A DNA stretch of 64,000 nucleotides from Amycolatopsis sp. NBC_00345 (GTDB lineage Bacteria > Actinomycetota > Actinomycetes > Mycobacteriales > Pseudonocardiaceae). Each line of letters starts with the position of its first letter. The first letter of the stretch is position 1. Below the pieces are notes generated by a model. The model was not told where the DNA came from. It saw nothing but the letters and a program-made list of their open reading frames with translations, and did no database searches. The stretch covers positions 7,936,001-8,000,000 of the forward strand of contig NZ_CP107995.1 of NCBI RefSeq assembly GCF_036116635.1, written 5' to 3'. This document shows positions 7,108 through 15,461 of this stretch, one piece after another. A program made the translations under genes and the position numbers.

Positions 7108-8970
7108 CTACTGACGGGGCGGGGTTCCCTTCGGCTCGCCCGCCATGACCAGGCTGAGCACCCGCTCACCACCGGCCTCGAAGCGCACGGGGACACCCCA
7201 ATCCTGCCGCGTGATGCGGCACGCGGGGTGCTCGCCGCCGTCGTCGCAGCTGGCCGCCTGCGCGACGACCTGAAGCACGCCTTCGGTCACGCCGTCGGCG
7301 AACCGGACCCGGCGCACCAGGTCCGTGCCAACGCCGGCGCCGTCGGCGAGCAGCTCCGGCGGCGATGCGCTGATCTCCAGCCGCGTCGACGGCCCGTAGC
7401 GCTCGTCCAGCTTCTCGCCCGGCGGCGGGGTGAAGACGACGGAGAACTCGAGGTTGCCGGGCGCCAGCACGGTCGGCGGGCGGCGCACGGCGTGCGCGGT
7501 GCCGGCGACGGTCGTCGCCTCGCCGCCGACCGGCGCGACGCGGTTGCCCGCCGACTCGACGACCAGCAGCACGCCGTCGTGCAGCAGCAGGCCTTGCGGC
7601 TCCGCCAGCCCGGTGGCGAGCGTCGTGACTTCGCGCGTGAAGGGGTCGTAGCGGCGTACAGCGCCGTTGTACGTGTCGGCGATGGCGATGCGGTCGCCCG
7701 GCAGCACGGCGAGCCCCAGCGGGTGCTGCAGCAGCGCCTGCTCGGCCGGGCCGTCGGAGTGGCCGAAGGAGAACAGGTCGACGCCGACGGCGGTGTGCAC
7801 GGTGAACGACTCGCCGTCCGGCTCGATCCAGCGCAACGCGGACGTTTCGGCATCGGCGAGCCAGAGCTTGTCGCCGTCGGGCGCGAGGCCGGAGGTCTGC
7901 GCGAAGAACGCTTCGTGGACGTCGCCGTCTCGCAGGCCTTCGACGGTGGTGCCCGCGAAGCGCCGGATGTCGCCCGAAGCCGGGTCGAACACGCTCAACG
8001 TGTGGTTGCCCGCCATGGCGACCACAACGCCGCCCGCGGGGGCCCACCACGCGACGTCCCACGGGCTGGTGAGGTCGACGTCCACGGCCTTGCCGGTGTC
8101 GGAGCCGTCGCGCCACTGCCTGCCCGTGCCCGCGACGGTGCTGACCTCGCCGGTGTTGAGGTCGAGGCCACGCAGCCGGTGGCCGGCGGTGTCGGCGACG
8201 ACGGCGTGGTACCCGACGCGCTGGGCGACGTCGTTGGGCAGCAGCGCGATGCCGGACGGCTCGGTGAAGGTGGCGAGGTCGAAGGGCCCGTCCTGCGCGC
8301 CACGCTCGCCGCTGCCGAAACGGCGGATCACGGTCTCGCCGTCGGAGGCGAACTCGACGATCGAGTGGTGGCCGGTGTCGGCGACCAGCACCCGGCCCTC
8401 GGCGGTGGCGACGGCCTTGCTCGGGAAGCGCAGCTCGCCGTCCTGCTCCTCGACCGGCACGTACGGGCTGCCGCCGCGGCGGAGCGTGCCCTTGGCCGCG
8501 TGTTTCACCACGAGGTCGGCGACCACGCGGCGCAGCGCCTCGCCGTGGCCCTCGCCCGCGGCGACGTGCACGACGTAGCCCTCGGGGTCGACGACCACAA
8601 GCGTCGGCCACGCGCGCACGGCGTACTGCGACCACAGCTCCATTTGCGGATCGTTGACGACGGGGTGGTGCACCTCGTAACGCCGTACGGCCGCCTCGAT
8701 CGACGCGCGTTCGCCCTCGTGCAGGAACTTCGGCGAGTGCACACCCACGGTGACCAGTACGTCGGAAAACTCCTCCTCGAGCGGCCGGAGCTCGTCGAGG
8801 ACGTGCAGGCAGTTGACGCAGCCGCTGGTCCAGAAGTCGAGCAGCACGATGCGTCCGCGCAGCTCGGCGAGGGTGAGCCGGTGGCCACCGGTGTTGAGCC
8901 AGACGTCGCCGGCCAGTTCGGGCGCGCGCACCCGCGCCTGCGGCACTGCGGGCAGCGGTGAGGTAGTCAC
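7108..8970 (-). CDS. Thioredoxin-like protein fused to NHL beta-propeller
   Basis: 620 residues, resembling NHLRC2-type proteins. The N-terminal thioredoxin/TlpA-like domain (about 15-160) carries a CxxC pair in LLDFWTSGCVNCLHVLDEL and a cis-Pro segment AWPTLVVVD. A six-bladed NHL propeller follows (about 180-520; repeated DTGHHSIVEF, DTAGHRLRGLD, DTYNGAVRRYDP blades), then a C-terminal beta-rich domain. No signal peptide is visible, so it is probably cytoplasmic. Thiol redox or scaffolding activity is likely, but the substrate is unknown. GTG 8970 is the first plausible start. It leads the operon with the GroES-like and VanW genes. Confidence 0.87.
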   Translation of the reverse strand: MTTSPLPAVPQARVRAPELAGDVWLNTGGHRLTLAELRGRIVLLDFWTSGCVNCLHVLDELRPLEEEFSDVLVTVGVHSPKFLHEGERASIEAAVRRYEVHHPVVNDPQMELWSQYAVRAWPTLVVVDPEGYVVHVAAGEGHGEALRRVVADLVVKHAAKGTLRRGGSPYVPVEEQDGELRFPSKAVATAEGRVLVADTGHHSIVEFASDGETVIRRFGSGERGAQDGPFDLATFTEPSGIALLPNDVAQRVGYHAVVADTAGHRLRGLDLNTGEVSTVAGTGRQWRDGSDTGKAVDVDLTSPWDVAWWAPAGGVVVAMAGNHTLSVFDPASGDIRRFAGTTVEGLRDGDVHEAFFAQTSGLAPDGDKLWLADAETSALRWIEPDGESFTVHTAVGVDLFSFGHSDGPAEQALLQHPLGLAVLPGDRIAIADTYNGAVRRYDPFTREVTTLATGLAEPQGLLLHDGVLLVVESAGNRVAPVGGEATTVAGTAHAVRRPPTVLAPGNLEFSVVFTPPPGEKLDERYGPSTRLEISASPPELLADGAGVGTDLVRRVRFADGVTEGVLQVVAQAASCDDGGEHPACRITRQDWGVPVRFEAGGERVLSLVMAGEPKGTPPRQ

Positions 8971-9109
8971 GAGACGAGTGAACTACATCCGCTCACGCTG
9001 TGTTCCCATATCCGCGGTCTGAGAGAAGAAGCTCACCCCGCCGAGGGAGGCGTCAACGGACCGGAAAAGGACGCGCGGCGCGATGCTTCCGCTACGTACG
9101 CTTCTTCGC

Positions 9110-9685
9110 ATGTCGACAGTCCAGCCGGCCGGCGCGCTCACCGTGGAGGAGGCCCGGAGCCTTCAGGAGAACCTCCGCGAACCCCTGCGACCTGGCCTCA
9201 CGGACACCGAGCTCAACGACGTCGAGCAGCAGTTCGGCTTCAGATTCGCCGCCGACCACCGCGTGTTCCTGCGCGCGGGCGTCCCGGTCGGCGACCGCTG
9301 GCCGGACTGGCGCTGCGGCAACCCGGACCAGCTGCGCAAACGCCTGGACTGGCCCGTCGACGGCGTCCTGTACGACGTCGAACACAACGCACTGTGGCTA
9401 CCCGATTGGGGGCCGCGCCCGCGTGTCCTGTCGAACGCGCTGGCCGCCGCGCGCCGCCACCTCGCCTCGGTGCCGCAACTCGTGCCGGTGTGCGGGCACC
9501 GCTACCTCCCGGCCACCCCCGGCGAGTCGGGCTACCCGGTGCTGTCGGTGTACCAAACGGACATCGTGCCCTACGGCTGGGACCTGCGCGGCTACCTGCG
9601 CCACGAGTTCGGCGGCGAGCCGCTGGGTGAGCCGCCGGCGGAAGGGGTGCGGGAGGTCGGGTTCTGGTCGCGTTTCGTGGACTGA
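9110..9685 (+). CDS. SMI1/KNR4 (SUKH)-like hypothetical protein
   Basis: 191-residue soluble protein resembling the SUKH/SMI1-KNR4 fold: TDTELNDVEQQFGFRFAADH, then WPDWR, and GVLYDVEHNALW. Some SUKH proteins are immunity proteins of toxin systems, but no toxin is adjacent, so the role is unknown. ATG 9110 is preferred over ATG 9083 because TACGCT at 9097-9102 lies seven bases before it, the usual geometry of an actinobacterial leaderless promoter. After the stop there is a TTTTCG repeat and a long gene-free region. Confidence 0.6.
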   Translation: MSTVQPAGALTVEEARSLQENLREPLRPGLTDTELNDVEQQFGFRFAADHRVFLRAGVPVGDRWPDWRCGNPDQLRKRLDWPVDGVLYDVEHNALWLPDWGPRPRVLSNALAAARRHLASVPQLVPVCGHRYLPATPGESGYPVLSVYQTDIVPYGWDLRGYLRHEFGGEPLGEPPAEGVREVGFWSRFVD

Positions 9686-9691
9686 GCCTCC

Positions 9692-9713
9692 TTTTCGTTT
9701 TCGTTTTCGTTTG
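9692..9713. repeat. TTTTCG hexanucleotide microsatellite
   Basis: Three copies of TTTTCG plus TTTG start seven bases after the stop of the SUKH-like gene, an unusually T-rich run for this genome. It may help end transcription but has no stem. Confidence 0.6.
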
Positions 9714-9794
9714 TCGGGCTGGGTGGGGGTGGGGCGGCTTCGTCGGTGGTGCTGGGTGGGCTGGGTTCTTTCGGGTCGGTTTGGTTGCGGGCAC

Positions 9795-10115
9795 TGCGCG
9801 AGCTGGGTCGCCAGACGTTGCGCTCGCCGCATCACACCGCGCGAGCTGGGTCCCTACACGTGTCCCTCGCCGCTCGCGCCACACGAGCTGAGTCCCCCTG
9901 GAGCCGGCTTCACCTCTCGCACCGCACGAACCGGCTCCCACGCGTGCCGGGCGCCGCTCGATCTGGGTTCCCACACGTGCCCCGCGCCGCTCGCCCCACA
10001 CGAGCCGGGTTCCCACGCGTGCCCGCACCGCTCGCCCCACACGAACTGGGTTCCCACGCGTGACCCCGCGCCTCGCGCCACGCGAGCCGGATCCGTTCGA
10101 CCCGGCTTGGCCTCT
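9795..10115. repeat. Degenerate tandem repeat of about 41 bp in a gene-free stretch
   Basis: The 770-bp gap between 9686 and 10455 holds about eight imperfect copies of a unit that begins CGCTCGCCCCACACGAGC and continues with a TGGGTTCCCACGCGTGCCC-like half. Unit starts are visible at 9821, 9871, 9955, 9988 and 10029; the last two are exactly 41 bp apart and the most alike. Open frames across it read as repetitive peptide and have no start signals, so I treat it as non-coding. No terminal inverted repeats were seen. The rest of the gap (10116-10455) contains paired DnaA boxes and nothing else I recognise. Confidence 0.65.
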
Positions 10116-10225
10116 GGCACGCCACTCCGGGCTTCCAGCATCCTCACGCACCTCCCTTCCTCACTCCGCATCCCTCACCCCGACCTTCCCACTTCCGGAA
10201 GCCTTGCCGCTCTCCGTCGGCCAAC

Positions 10226-10255
10226 TTGTCCACAGCCCCCAGCCAATGTGGACAA
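10226..10255. promoter_or_regulatory. Inverted pair of consensus DnaA boxes
   Basis: TTGTCCACA at 10226-10234 and its exact complement TGTGGACAA at 10247-10255 are separated by 12 bp. TTGTCCACA is the DnaA-box consensus of high-GC actinobacteria. No dnaA, dnaN or oriC-type array is present, so this could be a DnaA-titration or regulatory site. The pair could also fold as a 9-bp hairpin. Confidence 0.5.
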
Positions 10256-10455
10256 CTCAAGGCCGCACCTCCGTCGTCGCCCGGTTTTGTCCGAGCCCGC
10301 CGGTAAAGTGGAATGTGGGGGGACACCCACCACGCAGTAGGCGCGATCCGGCAGGCTCGGTTCGGCGAGCACAGTTCGGCGACGACCTCGCAGCGGAAGC
10401 GGCAACCTGACGTCTCCGGTGGTGTCAGGACCGTCCACACAGCGACGGCATCGGA

Positions 10456-12783
10456 TCAGGGTTCGCGGCGCAGCATCCTGCTGACACCGGCCGCGACGGT
10501 CGTCGCGAGGATCCAGCCGGACGCCGTGATGCCGGCGGCCACCCAGTTGTCCGCGCCGTGCATGTACCAGCGGGACTTGTTGCCGAAGTCCACGATCGGC
10601 ACGAGCAAATCGGCCGTGTAGATCACCGGGTTCCACTGCAGGCCCGTGTCCTGCTGGTTGACCAGGCAGCGCTCGCCGTCACTGACCGCGTAGAGGCCGG
10701 GGTGCTTGACGCAGTCGTCGGTACCGAGGCCGAACCACAGGCTGCCGACCACGAGCAGCATCAGCAGCCAGCCCAGCGCGCGCACCGGCCGGTAGCCGTA
10801 CCCGACCATCGACCGTTGCAGCCAGCTCCACAACCGCACGCCCGGGCCGAAGATCTTGAACCCCTTGGCCAGCGCCTCGTAGCGGAACTGCTGCTTGCGC
10901 AGCCCCACTGTCGACGCGTGCTCCTCGTTGCCCGCCGCGCGCAGGGTGGCGGCGAGCTGGTCGTACGGGCCGGGCCGGTAGCCGCGCATGGCCGTGCGCA
11001 GCAGGACGATCCGGTGGTCGAGGGACCGGTCGTCGTCGAGCGCGATGCCGACCTTCAGCGCGTCGTAACGGAAGTCGTCGAGCTCGATGCCTTCGGCGGA
11101 GGCCCAGAAGTGCTCGTTGTCGCCGAGCGTGCCGCAGTGCGCGCGGCGCAGGATGACGCGGCCGTCGGGCGGCTCGGCGGGCGTGAGCAGGAATTCGTCG
11201 GCCGCGACGTCGCTGGCGTCGAGCGCGATCCCGTGCGGGGCAAAGGAACCGAGCCGCGCACCCCGCAGTTCGAGGCGTCGCGCGATCTGTGCGCCGTCGA
11301 GGTTGACGCCGCCCTCCGCGAGGAACGGGCGGTCCTTGTCCTCGGTGAGCACGACGTCGCGGCCGACCCGCGCAGTGCGGACGTCGAGCGAGAAGCTGCT
11401 GGAAGTGCGGCGCCCGGGGTCGGTGATCTTGGTGCCGCACAGGTTCAGGCTGCCCCCGACCTCCACGCCCTGCAGGCGCAGCGTGCCCTGCACCGTGGCG
11501 TCCGTGAGCTGCAGGTTCCCGGAGATCTTGGTGCGCCGCGCGGAGAACGCGTCGCGGCCGGGGTGCAGGAACATCGAGTTCCACGCGAGGAAGTTGCCGC
11601 CCACGGTGACGTCCGCCAGCCGCAGCTGGCCGGCGGGCACCCGCAGGCTGGTGGCCTCGATGTCGCCGCCGATGGTGGAGCCGTCGAGGTGCAGGGCGCG
11701 GTCGTAGAACGGCGTTTGGCGGCCGCGGACCATCTTGATCTCGGCGCCCGCGAGCCGCAGGGACCCGCCGATGCGCGCGTTGACCATGCGGAGCGTGCCG
11801 AACGCCTGGAGCCCGTCGGACAGCTCGAGGTTGCCGTCGACCTTCAGCCGGTCGGCGACGAGCGCGGGCCGCGGGTCGAGGTACGGGTCGTTGGACTTCC
11901 ACGCGTCCACGACCACGGGACCGTTCTGGTCCACCGTGAGCTTGGCCTCGCGCAGCACGATGTCACTGTCCACAGTGGCGCTGGGAAGGTAGACGATCCC
12001 GTTGGCGGAGAAGCGCTTGCGCTCGCTGGCGGGACCGTAATTGTCGACCTCGCAGAGCAGGCTGCCGCCGATGTGGAGGCCGTTGCCATTGAGGGCGAAG
12101 CCGTCCGGGTTGTCGAACGTGGCGCCGGAGAAGTTGACGTTGCCGCCGGTGCGCATGCCGGGCAGGCGGACCTCGCCGTTCGCGACCATGCGGTACGCGA
12201 GCAGCGCGCCGGTGATGACGAGGCGGTCGCCCTGGATGGCCTTGCCGTGGCGGTGGCTGATGGTGGTGCGCGTGAGGACGACGGACCCGTCGATGACGGC
12301 GTCGGTGAGGTTGACGGCGGCGTTGGGCACGCCGCGCTCGCGGTCGTCCCCGCGCTGGACGGTGGTCTCCTCGATCTCGCGTTCCTCCGGCCCGACCTCC
12401 ACAATGCTGCGAATCAGCCGCAAGTCGTTGCGGCTGCGGAGGTTGCGCGCCTTGAGCCCGGGCAGCCAGCACTTGCGGAAAACGAGCCCGAGCAACGTCG
12501 CCTCACGCACGTCCGGCGGGTGCTCGAACCGGCAGCGCTCGAAGCGGAACAGGTAGTTGAGGTCGGCGGCCCGGAGGTCGAGCGTCCCGGTGATGTAGGC
12601 GTCCTCGACCTGCACAATGGGTGCGTTCGTGGCTTGCCTGCGCCACCGCATGATCCCGCCGGTCCCGGGTTTGAGCAGGTCGGCGGCCTTGACCTCGTAC
12701 CGCTTGTCGGGCACCCCGTCGAACGGATCGAGCGGTGGCAACGTCGTGTCGGTCGGCACGTGCTCCCTTACTCCCCCGGGCAT
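10456..12783 (-). CDS. Large beta-solenoid protein with C-terminal membrane anchor
   Basis: 775 residues. After a short N-terminus, residues about 60-600 form repetitive strands of roughly 20 residues with short Leu/Val/Ile patterns and turns (GTLDLRAADL, GGSLRLAGAEI, GGDIEATSLRV, GNLQLTDATV, GGSLNLCGTKI), typical of a right-handed beta-helix. About residues 680-700 (ALGWLLMLLVVGSLWFGLG) and 745-768 are transmembrane helices, with a Cys-containing loop between them. Similar actinobacterial proteins are sometimes labelled membrane-associated oxidoreductase, but I see no redox motif or cofactor site. The repeats probably form a cytoplasmic scaffold. ATG 12783 is the first in-frame ATG with the conserved reading. 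Confidence 0.7.
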   Translation of the reverse strand: MPGGVREHVPTDTTLPPLDPFDGVPDKRYEVKAADLLKPGTGGIMRWRRQATNAPIVQVEDAYITGTLDLRAADLNYLFRFERCRFEHPPDVREATLLGLVFRKCWLPGLKARNLRSRNDLRLIRSIVEVGPEEREIEETTVQRGDDRERGVPNAAVNLTDAVIDGSVVLTRTTISHRHGKAIQGDRLVITGALLAYRMVANGEVRLPGMRTGGNVNFSGATFDNPDGFALNGNGLHIGGSLLCEVDNYGPASERKRFSANGIVYLPSATVDSDIVLREAKLTVDQNGPVVVDAWKSNDPYLDPRPALVADRLKVDGNLELSDGLQAFGTLRMVNARIGGSLRLAGAEIKMVRGRQTPFYDRALHLDGSTIGGDIEATSLRVPAGQLRLADVTVGGNFLAWNSMFLHPGRDAFSARRTKISGNLQLTDATVQGTLRLQGVEVGGSLNLCGTKITDPGRRTSSSFSLDVRTARVGRDVVLTEDKDRPFLAEGGVNLDGAQIARRLELRGARLGSFAPHGIALDASDVAADEFLLTPAEPPDGRVILRRAHCGTLGDNEHFWASAEGIELDDFRYDALKVGIALDDDRSLDHRIVLLRTAMRGYRPGPYDQLAATLRAAGNEEHASTVGLRKQQFRYEALAKGFKIFGPGVRLWSWLQRSMVGYGYRPVRALGWLLMLLVVGSLWFGLGTDDCVKHPGLYAVSDGERCLVNQQDTGLQWNPVIYTADLLVPIVDFGNKSRWYMHGADNWVAAGITASGWILATTVAAGVSRMLRREP

Positions 12784-13047
12784 GGGCCCTCATAGCGAAT
12801 CGGATGAACGGCGGGGACGCAAGCGGCCTAATGGAGTAGCCCGGTCAGTTGGGCAGCCGCTGCTCACCTGACGTCGAATCGCGACTACTCTTGGTGACAT
12901 TTGGAGGGATCGTCCGGGCCGGGTGATCTTGCCGGAACCGGACTTGAGGGCGTTCCATCCCTGCTAAGGTCACTAGCCGGAGCTGGAACTGAACAGAGGG
13001 TAGGCCGCGCCCCAGGACTTGAGCGGCCCGTGCGGGGAGGCACGACA

Positions 13048-13560
13048 ATGCCAGATGGAACGACGGGTGGCCCTCAGGGCGTCCTGAACGAGCTGACCAC
13101 GCCGGGGCAGAACGCGCCCGCGCCGGGGAGCCCGCCAATACCGTTGCCGGTGGTCGGCCAGACCACGACGAGCGGGCCGCCGCCGGACTACGCAGCGCTG
13201 GGAGCCGGCCAGGCGAAGACCGATTTCGCCGCGGCGGCGGGCAACGGCGGCTGGAAGTTCGACGCAGCCGCGATGGACAAGGTGATCCAGCAGCTCGAGG
13301 ACAGCCTCGACAGCGACTATTCACAGGCACGGACCATCAGCAACCAGTTCGCGCAGCTGCGCGAACCAGGTTCGGACGGCGTCAGCAAGGATTACATGGC
13401 CACCGCAAGCCGTGCCACGATTGCGTACAACAATTTCCTCCACGGGACCGTTGACTACCTTGAGTCATACGTGGACACCTTGAAGCAAATCCGCACTGCA
13501 TATGTGAAACAAGACCAAGCCGCGATCGACGCGTTTCGCAGCCCAGGGAAGGTCGTTTGA
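13048..13560 (+). CDS. PE/WXG-like helical protein of an orphan type VII cluster
   Basis: 170 residues. A Pro- and Gly-rich N-terminus (about 1-50) precedes a helical hairpin-like region (about 60-165) with heptad spacing (MDKVIQQLEDSLDSDYSQAR, YNNFLHGTVDYLESYVDTLKQIRTAY), resembling PE or ESAT-6-like partners. ATG 13048 follows GGGGAGG at 13034-13040. It begins a four-gene cluster with a DUF3558 lipoprotein, a PPE-like protein and EspG, so it is probably the small partner of the PPE-like protein. No WxG motif is clear. The ESX core ATPase and membrane channel genes are not in the window, so secretion would need a channel encoded elsewhere. Confidence 0.65.
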   Translation: MPDGTTGGPQGVLNELTTPGQNAPAPGSPPIPLPVVGQTTTSGPPPDYAALGAGQAKTDFAAAAGNGGWKFDAAAMDKVIQQLEDSLDSDYSQARTISNQFAQLREPGSDGVSKDYMATASRATIAYNNFLHGTVDYLESYVDTLKQIRTAYVKQDQAAIDAFRSPGKVV

Positions 13561-14165
13561 TGCGAATCCGATTCGTCTGCCAGCTCGCGCTCGTCGGTGC
13601 GGTGGCGGCCCTGCTGGCGGGGTGTGGTGGCTCGACGCCTGGACAGCCCTCGCCTGCTCCGTCGAGTTCGCCGGCCGCTGAACCGATGCTCGCCCCGAAG
13701 GTAGCGCAGCCGCTGACGAACACGGCTCCTTATGAAGCTGATCCGTGTTCCGCTCTGCCGATCAGCGAGATCGAAAAGGTCGGCGGGAAGGTCAAGGGCA
13801 CCAGCATCGCCGAGTCAATCGTCGGCAAGTCGTGCCAGTGGACTTTCGACGGCAGCACCGGGAACGTCAGCGGGGGCTTCTACTCTGGCAACAAGCTCGG
13901 CCTCAACAGCCTCTACCTGGAGAACCGGGACGGTCATCTGTCCCTCTTCCAGCCGCACGCGCCCGTCGAGGGCTATCCGGCGGTCGTGTACGGCGCCGGC
14001 GATGAGGGAAAGGGCTCGTGCGCACTGGCTGTCGGAGTTCGCGATGACCTGACTTACACGGTCAACACCCAGCTCCGGAGCGGAAACCCGGCACTGGCAG
14101 ACCCGTGCAAGATGGCGGAACAGATCGCCGCCGCGGAAATCACGCGGCTGAAGGCGGCGAGCTGA
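13560..14165 (+). CDS. DUF3558-family lipoprotein
   Basis: 201-residue predicted lipoprotein. It has a positively charged start, a hydrophobic core (LALVGAVAALLAGC) and lipobox LLAGC with Cys near residue 21, then a Ser/Pro linker (about 25-45) and a globular domain. That domain contains the DUF3558 pattern DPCSALPISEIEKVGG and a second Cys in GKSCQWTF; DPCKMAEQIA lies near the end. It is anchored to the outer face of the cytoplasmic membrane. ATG 13560 overlaps the upstream TGA by one base, so translation is coupled. DUF3558 proteins are frequent beside EspG genes in Pseudonocardiaceae; their activity is unknown. Confidence 0.85.
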   Translation: MRIRFVCQLALVGAVAALLAGCGGSTPGQPSPAPSSSPAAEPMLAPKVAQPLTNTAPYEADPCSALPISEIEKVGGKVKGTSIAESIVGKSCQWTFDGSTGNVSGGFYSGNKLGLNSLYLENRDGHLSLFQPHAPVEGYPAVVYGAGDEGKGSCALAVGVRDDLTYTVNTQLRSGNPALADPCKMAEQIAAAEITRLKAAS

Positions 14166-14166
14166 G

Positions 14167-15435
14167 ATGCCTCAAAGCGGATTCGACATCTACAACCAGC
14201 TTCACGCCCCCGGGGATACCACCGGGATGGACGCGATGGGGCACGGCTGTGGTCAGTTGAACACGATCCACGAGGACGTGGCCACCAAGCTCACCGATAG
14301 CCAGACCGCGCTCGACTCGTTGTGGAAAGGCAAGGCCGCCGACAGCGGAAAGGCCGGCCTCTCCCCGCTCATCGTCACGTCTCACACAGCGGCGCAAAAG
14401 ATGGACAGCATGCGGCAATCCATCGAACAGCAGTCCGCTGCTTTCAACTACGCCAAGAACAATGTCGTTCCGGTTGACCAAACCAGACCGGACGACGACA
14501 CGCTCGAAGACTGGTTGTCCGTCGGTGCGAGCGATGACGAGGTCAAGGCCGCCGAATACGACAGCAAAACGAAGCAGAACGTCGAGATCTACAACGGCTA
14601 CTCGCAGAGCAGCCAGCCGCGGACAGACACGCTTCCGATGGACTATCCCGCCGCGCATGATCCGAATGTGGCGGCCGGTGGGGTTACGCCCGATGCGGTT
14701 GATCCTGGGACCTCCTCCGGCGGGCACCACAGTTCCGGTAGTGGCGGGCGCTCCGCCGGGCACTCAGGTGGGTACAGCGGCGGTCCCAGCTCCTACAGCG
14801 CGCCGCCGGGGGCGGCTGGGTATCAGGCGCCTCCGCCGCCGGGGAACCATGGGGGTGGGCCCGGCGGTGGGGTGAACGTGCCGTCGCCAGGGACTCCTGG
14901 GGATGACCACACCAGTGCAGCCTGGGCGAATCCGACGCCGCCGCCCGTGCAGGGCGGTGGGATAGGCGGGACCGGCAATGGGTTCGGGCCGGGAGGCGGC
15001 GGACCTGGCGGAGGTTCCGGCGGCGGCGGGTTCCCCGGTGGGTTCGGGCCCGTTGGCGGGTTCGGCGGAAGCGGCGGCGGCGGGTTCGGGCCAGGCAGCG
15101 GCGGCAGCGGCGGCGGATCCAAGCCAGGCGGCGGTTTCGGGCCCGGCAGCGGCGGGGCGGCCACGGGCGGTCGCGCCGGTATCGGGGGCGGGGTCGGCAG
15201 TGGCGCCGGCGCAGTAGGCGAGAGTGCTGGCGCCGCGCGGTCCGGGATGGGTGCAGGTGCCGCCGGGGCCAAGGGGCAGTCCGGGATGGGCGGTATGGGC
15301 CAGGGGGCCAAGGGCGGCAAGGGTGCGGAAGACGAAGAGCACCAGCGCAAGGTCCTGCTGTCCGAAGAGGACCCGGACTCCATCTTCGGCGGTTACGACG
15401 GGGACAAGCCGACGCCACCGGTGATCGGGGCTTAG
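14167..15435 (+). CDS. PPE-like protein with Gly-rich tail
   Basis: 422 residues. The N-terminal helical domain (about 1-150, with LTDSQTALDSLWKGKAADSGKAG, a WxG-like turn) resembles the PPE/WXG100 fold of type VII substrates. The middle and C-terminal part (about 190-385) is extremely rich in Gly, Ser and Pro, and the end is acidic (EDEEHQRKVLLSEEDPDSIFGGYDGD). ATG 14167 is two bases after the DUF3558 stop, in an operon with the PE-like and EspG genes. EspG normally chaperones PPE proteins, so this is its likely client. The length of the Gly-rich region makes long open frames appear on the other strand; they are not genes. Confidence 0.75.
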   Translation: MPQSGFDIYNQLHAPGDTTGMDAMGHGCGQLNTIHEDVATKLTDSQTALDSLWKGKAADSGKAGLSPLIVTSHTAAQKMDSMRQSIEQQSAAFNYAKNNVVPVDQTRPDDDTLEDWLSVGASDDEVKAAEYDSKTKQNVEIYNGYSQSSQPRTDTLPMDYPAAHDPNVAAGGVTPDAVDPGTSSGGHHSSGSGGRSAGHSGGYSGGPSSYSAPPGAAGYQAPPPPGNHGGGPGGGVNVPSPGTPGDDHTSAAWANPTPPPVQGGGIGGTGNGFGPGGGGPGGGSGGGGFPGGFGPVGGFGGSGGGGFGPGSGGSGGGSKPGGGFGPGSGGAATGGRAGIGGGVGSGAGAVGESAGAARSGMGAGAAGAKGQSGMGGMGQGAKGGKGAEDEEHQRKVLLSEEDPDSIFGGYDGDKPTPPVIGA

Positions 15436-15461
15436 GCGTACCGAGGGGGAGGGGAAAACCG

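Noticed and set aside
9000..10340. Repetitive open frame through the 41-bp array (SHACP-like peptide repeats)
   Set aside because: The repeat is out of phase with codons (41 bp), the frame begins inside another gene, and no ribosome site is present.
10558..12795. Long open frame on the plus strand opposite the beta-solenoid gene
   Set aside because: It is an antisense shadow of a high-GC gene: Arg/Val/Gln/Ala-rich composition, no family motif and no ribosome site, while the minus-strand frame has clear repeats and membrane helices.
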